A DNA stretch of 8,787 bases from an uncultured Bacteroidales bacterium (GTDB lineage Bacteria > Bacteroidota > Bacteroidia > Bacteroidales > Paludibacteraceae), in contig CAIWIS010000130.1 of assembly GCA_903912795.1 (NCBI GenBank), forward strand, positions 1 through 8,787, written 5' to 3'. Below, piece by piece: positions 5,978 through 8,787 of this stretch (position 1 is its first letter; every line of letters starts with the position of its first letter). The notes under the pieces were generated by a model. It saw only the letters and a program-made list of their open reading frames with translations, had not been told where the DNA came from and made no database searches. A program made the translations under genes and the position numbers.

Positions 5978-7393
5978 TTAGTTTACAACAACTTTCTGAA
6001 CTTTGCTATCGCCATTGTTATCGGTAATAGCTACCAGATAAATGCCTTTACCCAGTTTAGTACCAAGAGCAGCCACGTTTTTAGCCGAAGCAAATTTCTG
6101 ACCTGTTGTGTTGAAAATATCCAGTTTAGCTACCGATTCCGAAAGTTGAATTTGGTTGTTTACAACGTTGATGGTAACTTTGGAAGTGTTAGGAGTTGAA
6201 ACGCCGGCCGGAACAATAGAGAACTTATAAGCCGCTAATCCATTTGCAAAACCGTAGACATAGATGTATGCGTCATTACCAATTACATCTATATAAGGTA
6301 CTGCGGTACGAACAGGATTTGAAGTTGTACCCATGCCAGCTGTAGGAAAAACAAATAATTTTGTCATGGCAGCTAACGATTGACCTGCGCCAAGTTCCCC
6401 AACTGCCCACGAAGATGGTGCTACCAAGGGATTTGGAGCAGTATTTGCATTTGAATAAACTACAAAATTTTTACCTCCTAGTACAAATTCATCAACTCCA
6501 TTATTACCAGCTGTTGCTGGCCAATTTGATTTGGCAATAGTATCTATAACTGTGCCACTCATATCATATAATGTTGGATAAGAATCCTGACCATCCAAAT
6601 AAAACAAGGTTTCGGTAATAGGTTTTACGCGTGGAGCTGTATTGTTGAATTTTGTAGCAATGGGAACATAGCGTTTAATTTCAATTTCTTTGTAATTATC
6701 AGCATCTGCCACACCATTAGTTACATTCCAACGATATACAAAATTACTTAAACCTGCTGCAGTTCCAGATATTGCAGCCATAAAATAGCCTGTACCAAAT
6801 AAATTGCCATACACATTAAACGCATCGATACGTGCCGTTGCTGCCAAAGGAGCAGTAGCTTTCATAACACGCTTAACCTCTGTTACTGTGCCTGCTGTAA
6901 GGTCAACTTTAAGCGCTGCAACTATAAACGGAGTCGTTGCTAAATTTAGTGTCATACTTGCAAGTATAACATTTCCAGCAGCATCCACCTGAATATCGTT
7001 TGCAGGATATCCCACAGTTCGTAGTGTGTCACCAACAGCATCTTTCTGATGAAAAATCGAATCGGGAACTGCAATAGTTTTTTCTAAAACACCTGTTGCC
7101 CCATTATAAACCAAAATAACAGAAGGTGTTATGTACTTATTTATTAGTGTTCCACCTATTGCCGCATCACGACGACAAATTAGAATTTTACCATCTTTAC
7201 CTGCCATTCCACGGGCAGAACCAGTTGCTAAACCATAACCATCGGCTGGGAAATTACTTGTGTTTCGTGATTGCATCCAAAGATTTTCTAATCTGTAAGT
7301 TTGTACATCGGCATAAACTGCAGGATCTTTCACTTGAGCCTGCAAAGCCATTGCTGCAAATAATACAGCAACAAAAAGTAATTGTTTTTTCAT
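5978..7393 (-). CDS. Secreted T9SS cargo protein of uncertain family, possibly DUF4623-like (471 aa)
   Basis: Signal peptide at 1-19 (MKKQLLFVAVLFAAMALQA, then Q). The mature body (about 25-395) is beta-rich and holds repeated segments of the kind GKILICRRD, SVILVYNGATGVLEKTI, DIQVDAAGNVILAS, which resemble blades of a beta-propeller. The opening YRLENLWMQSRNTSNFP followed by ARGMAGKDGKI reminds me of the Bacteroidota DUF4623 family, a tentative assignment from memory. No catalytic motif is evident. Residues about 399-471 are a type A T9SS sorting domain (KLDIFNTTGQK...LGKGIYLVAI...KVQKVVVN), although the usual PNP start is absent. The protein should be secreted or surface-anchored. The ATG at 7393 starts a classic signal peptide. 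It is 35 bp downstream of the FN3-repeat gene and 86 bp upstream of the phosphodiester glycosidase gene, and likely shares their transcript. A role in binding or processing the same glycan is inferred from context only. Confidence 0.88.
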   Translation of the reverse strand: MKKQLLFVAVLFAAMALQAQVKDPAVYADVQTYRLENLWMQSRNTSNFPADGYGLATGSARGMAGKDGKILICRRDAAIGGTLINKYITPSVILVYNGATGVLEKTIAVPDSIFHQKDAVGDTLRTVGYPANDIQVDAAGNVILASMTLNLATTPFIVAALKVDLTAGTVTEVKRVMKATAPLAATARIDAFNVYGNLFGTGYFMAAISGTAAGLSNFVYRWNVTNGVADADNYKEIEIKRYVPIATKFNNTAPRVKPITETLFYLDGQDSYPTLYDMSGTVIDTIAKSNWPATAGNNGVDEFVLGGKNFVVYSNANTAPNPLVAPSSWAVGELGAGQSLAAMTKLFVFPTAGMGTTSNPVRTAVPYIDVIGNDAYIYVYGFANGLAAYKFSIVPAGVSTPNTSKVTINVVNNQIQLSESVAKLDIFNTTGQKFASAKNVAALGTKLGKGIYLVAITDNNGDSKVQKVVVN

Positions 7394-7428
7394 GATTGTA
7401 AATTTTAAAAAATTAATAATACTGACGT

Positions 7429-8787
7429 TTATTGATATATTTTGATTGATTTATATGATAATCCGTTTTGAATCTGTAAAATATAAATTCCGGATTCTAA
7501 CTCGTTTGTTTCTAAATTATATTCGTTGTTTACAGTCGAAGATTGTTTAACTTGTGTAGTCATTTTTTGCCCTGTCGAATTATAAAGTGTAAACAGAGTT
7601 TTATCCGAAACACTTTTTTGCAATACAATGCGATATCCTATAGAAGTTCGGTAAATTTGAAAAAAAGCACCATTGTCGAAAGGAAAGTCAACGCCTGTAT
7701 TCGCGTTTAGTGTAACTTTAAGAGCTGGAGACCAAGCTGTTGTAAGGCTGCCTGAATATTCTGCTCGAATCCGAAAGTAGTAATCAGCAGGAGTTAAACC
7801 ATTAAATATAACGTTAGTTACAAATGGAACAACTGTTTTTACAGTAGTACTTCGAACAGGAAAAGTTATATCATTTGCCATTTCAACCCGATATGTAGCA
7901 GGAACATCTTCTGTCCAGTTTAGTTTTATTTCAGTACCAAAAACAGTAGCATTATTTGCTGGAGAAGTAAAAGTTGGAACTGAAGGCACTTCCGATCTTG
8001 TAGTGAACGAAACAATTTTTGTACTTGTTGAAATAGTATTAATTGTAGTGGTTACTCTTGCAAAATAGGTAGTTGACCCAATTAATTTTTGAGCAGGTAC
8101 GATTAATGAATTTGTTGAGACTGTTGCTGAATAAACCAGTGCGTTTGAACTAAACTGACTGTTTGTAGCTATTTCGAGCAAATAACTATTACCAACACCA
8201 ACAGTTTGCCAACTTAGTTGCGGTGTAAGCGATAGATCAACGCTACCTGAAAGTGGTTCGGTTATTTTAAACTGAACTGTTGTAAAGTTCCGAATTTCGG
8301 AAGATGCATCTTCACAATTTGCCTTTCTGCTTTTTACTCGCCAAAAGTATTTTTTATCTGATTCTAGAAAATCTAAAAGGGTGGTTGATATAGATGTTGT
8401 AGTTATTTCGCGCGAAACCTTTATGACACTAAAATTTATATCTTCAGCTATTTCGAACAGGTAATTATCTATTCCGCTGACGGTTTCCCAAGAGAATGTA
8501 AATGGCATTATAACATTCAGATTATTAGCCGGATAATTCAATATTGGCGCCGACACCTGAGTTGCCGACTGATTCAACACAGCTACCGGAAATTCATTCC
8601 CAAGTTTGTCTAATACCGAAACAGCAAATGTATTTGTAGCGATACTTACAGCTTGTGGCAAAGTAAACGAATTGGTATAACTTACTCCAATAAGGAATTC
8701 AGAGGTACTGAATTTTGCTATTTGGTTTATTTTATCATTGGGTATGCTGTAAATAGCATACTTTAAATTTGCACCTGAATTGTTCCA
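7429..8787 (-). CDS. C-terminal part of a secreted FN3-repeat protein with T9SS sorting domain, possible family-10-like glycosyl hydrolase (runs off the right edge)
   Basis: The frame stays open to the window edge, giving 452 residues; the internal TTG at 8661 is not a start, because coding sequence continues upstream (WNNSGANLKYAIYSIPNDK). Residues 1-72, counted from the edge, form an FN3-like domain ending FAVSVLDKLGNEFPVAVLN. This resembles the C-terminal module after the catalytic domain of GHL10 (YngK/DigH-type) glycosyl hydrolases, where a YxVY..., then V.A.DR..NES pattern is typical; the assignment is tentative because the catalytic part lies outside. Three further FN3-like repeats follow at about 80-171, 172-264 and 266-361, with related cores (FSWETVSGIDNYLFEIA, LSWQTVGVGNSYLLEIA, LNWTEDVPATYRVEMA). 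Residues about 373-452 are a T9SS type A sorting domain (LFTLYNSTGQKM...ELESGIYILQI...KSIKIYQ). The product should be exported through the outer membrane. It is the most upstream gene seen of the minus-strand cluster; its promoter is outside the window. Confidence 0.88.
   Translation of the reverse strand, partial: WNNSGANLKYAIYSIPNDKINQIAKFSTSEFLIGVSYTNSFTLPQAVSIATNTFAVSVLDKLGNEFPVAVLNQSATQVSAPILNYPANNLNVIMPFTFSWETVSGIDNYLFEIAEDINFSVIKVSREITTTSISTTLLDFLESDKKYFWRVKSRKANCEDASSEIRNFTTVQFKITEPLSGSVDLSLTPQLSWQTVGVGNSYLLEIATNSQFSSNALVYSATVSTNSLIVPAQKLIGSTTYFARVTTTINTISTSTKIVSFTTRSEVPSVPTFTSPANNATVFGTEIKLNWTEDVPATYRVEMANDITFPVRSTTVKTVVPFVTNVIFNGLTPADYYFRIRAEYSGSLTTAWSPALKVTLNANTGVDFPFDNGAFFQIYRTSIGYRIVLQKSVSDKTLFTLYNSTGQKMTTQVKQSSTVNNEYNLETNELESGIYILQIQNGLSYKSIKIYQ

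Noticed and set aside
8659..8661. TTG as the start of a 410-aa protein
   Set aside because: The same frame is open to the window edge and encodes domain-like sequence upstream, so the gene is truncated by the window rather than starting here.

Overview
The window is AT-rich and reads as a Bacteroidota chromosome, most likely a T9SS-positive member of Bacteroidales (the order is inferred). The grounds are a SusC/RagA-type TonB-linked receptor, a DUF3078 outer-membrane-type protein, three proteins with C-terminal type IX secretion (T9SS) sorting domains, promoter elements of the Bacteroidota form TTG-N20-TAnnTTTG, and no clear Shine-Dalgarno sequences.

Layout. Positions 1-427 (minus) hold the first 142 codons of a SusC-like receptor that reads out of the left edge. 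It has a well-formed promoter in a 559-bp AT-rich intergenic region. Divergent from it, on the plus strand, are a small ribbon-helix-helix-like protein (987-1196) and a DUF3078 protein (1354-2808). The rest is on the minus strand, read from right to left: the C-terminal part of a large secreted protein with FN3-like repeats and a T9SS tail (7429 to the right edge; its N-terminal part resembles the end of family-10-like glycosyl hydrolases), a 471-residue secreted protein of uncertain family with a T9SS tail (5978-7393), a NAGPA-type phosphodiester glycosidase with Ig-like and T9SS domains (3429-5891), and an HD-domain phosphohydrolase (2805-3347). The HD gene converges on the DUF3078 gene, and their stop codons overlap.

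How they may work together. The three T9SS cargo genes are co-directional, with gaps of 35 and 86 bp, and look like an operon exporting surface or secreted glycan-active proteins. The phosphodiester glycosidase is the only one with a clear catalytic signature. If the upstream partial gene is a GHL10-type hydrolase, the set would suggest attack on a phosphodiester-decorated or peptidoglycan-like glycan; this is inference. The SusC-like gene points away and belongs to another transcription unit.

The most distinctive non-coding feature is an imperfect 52-bp palindrome (5911-5962) built from 8-nt CACAAAGA-like units, between the phosphodiester glycosidase gene and the gene upstream of it. No rRNA, tRNA, CRISPR array, insertion sequence or phage gene was seen. 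I did not find a clearly new multi-gene system; the best lead is the T9SS cargo operon.
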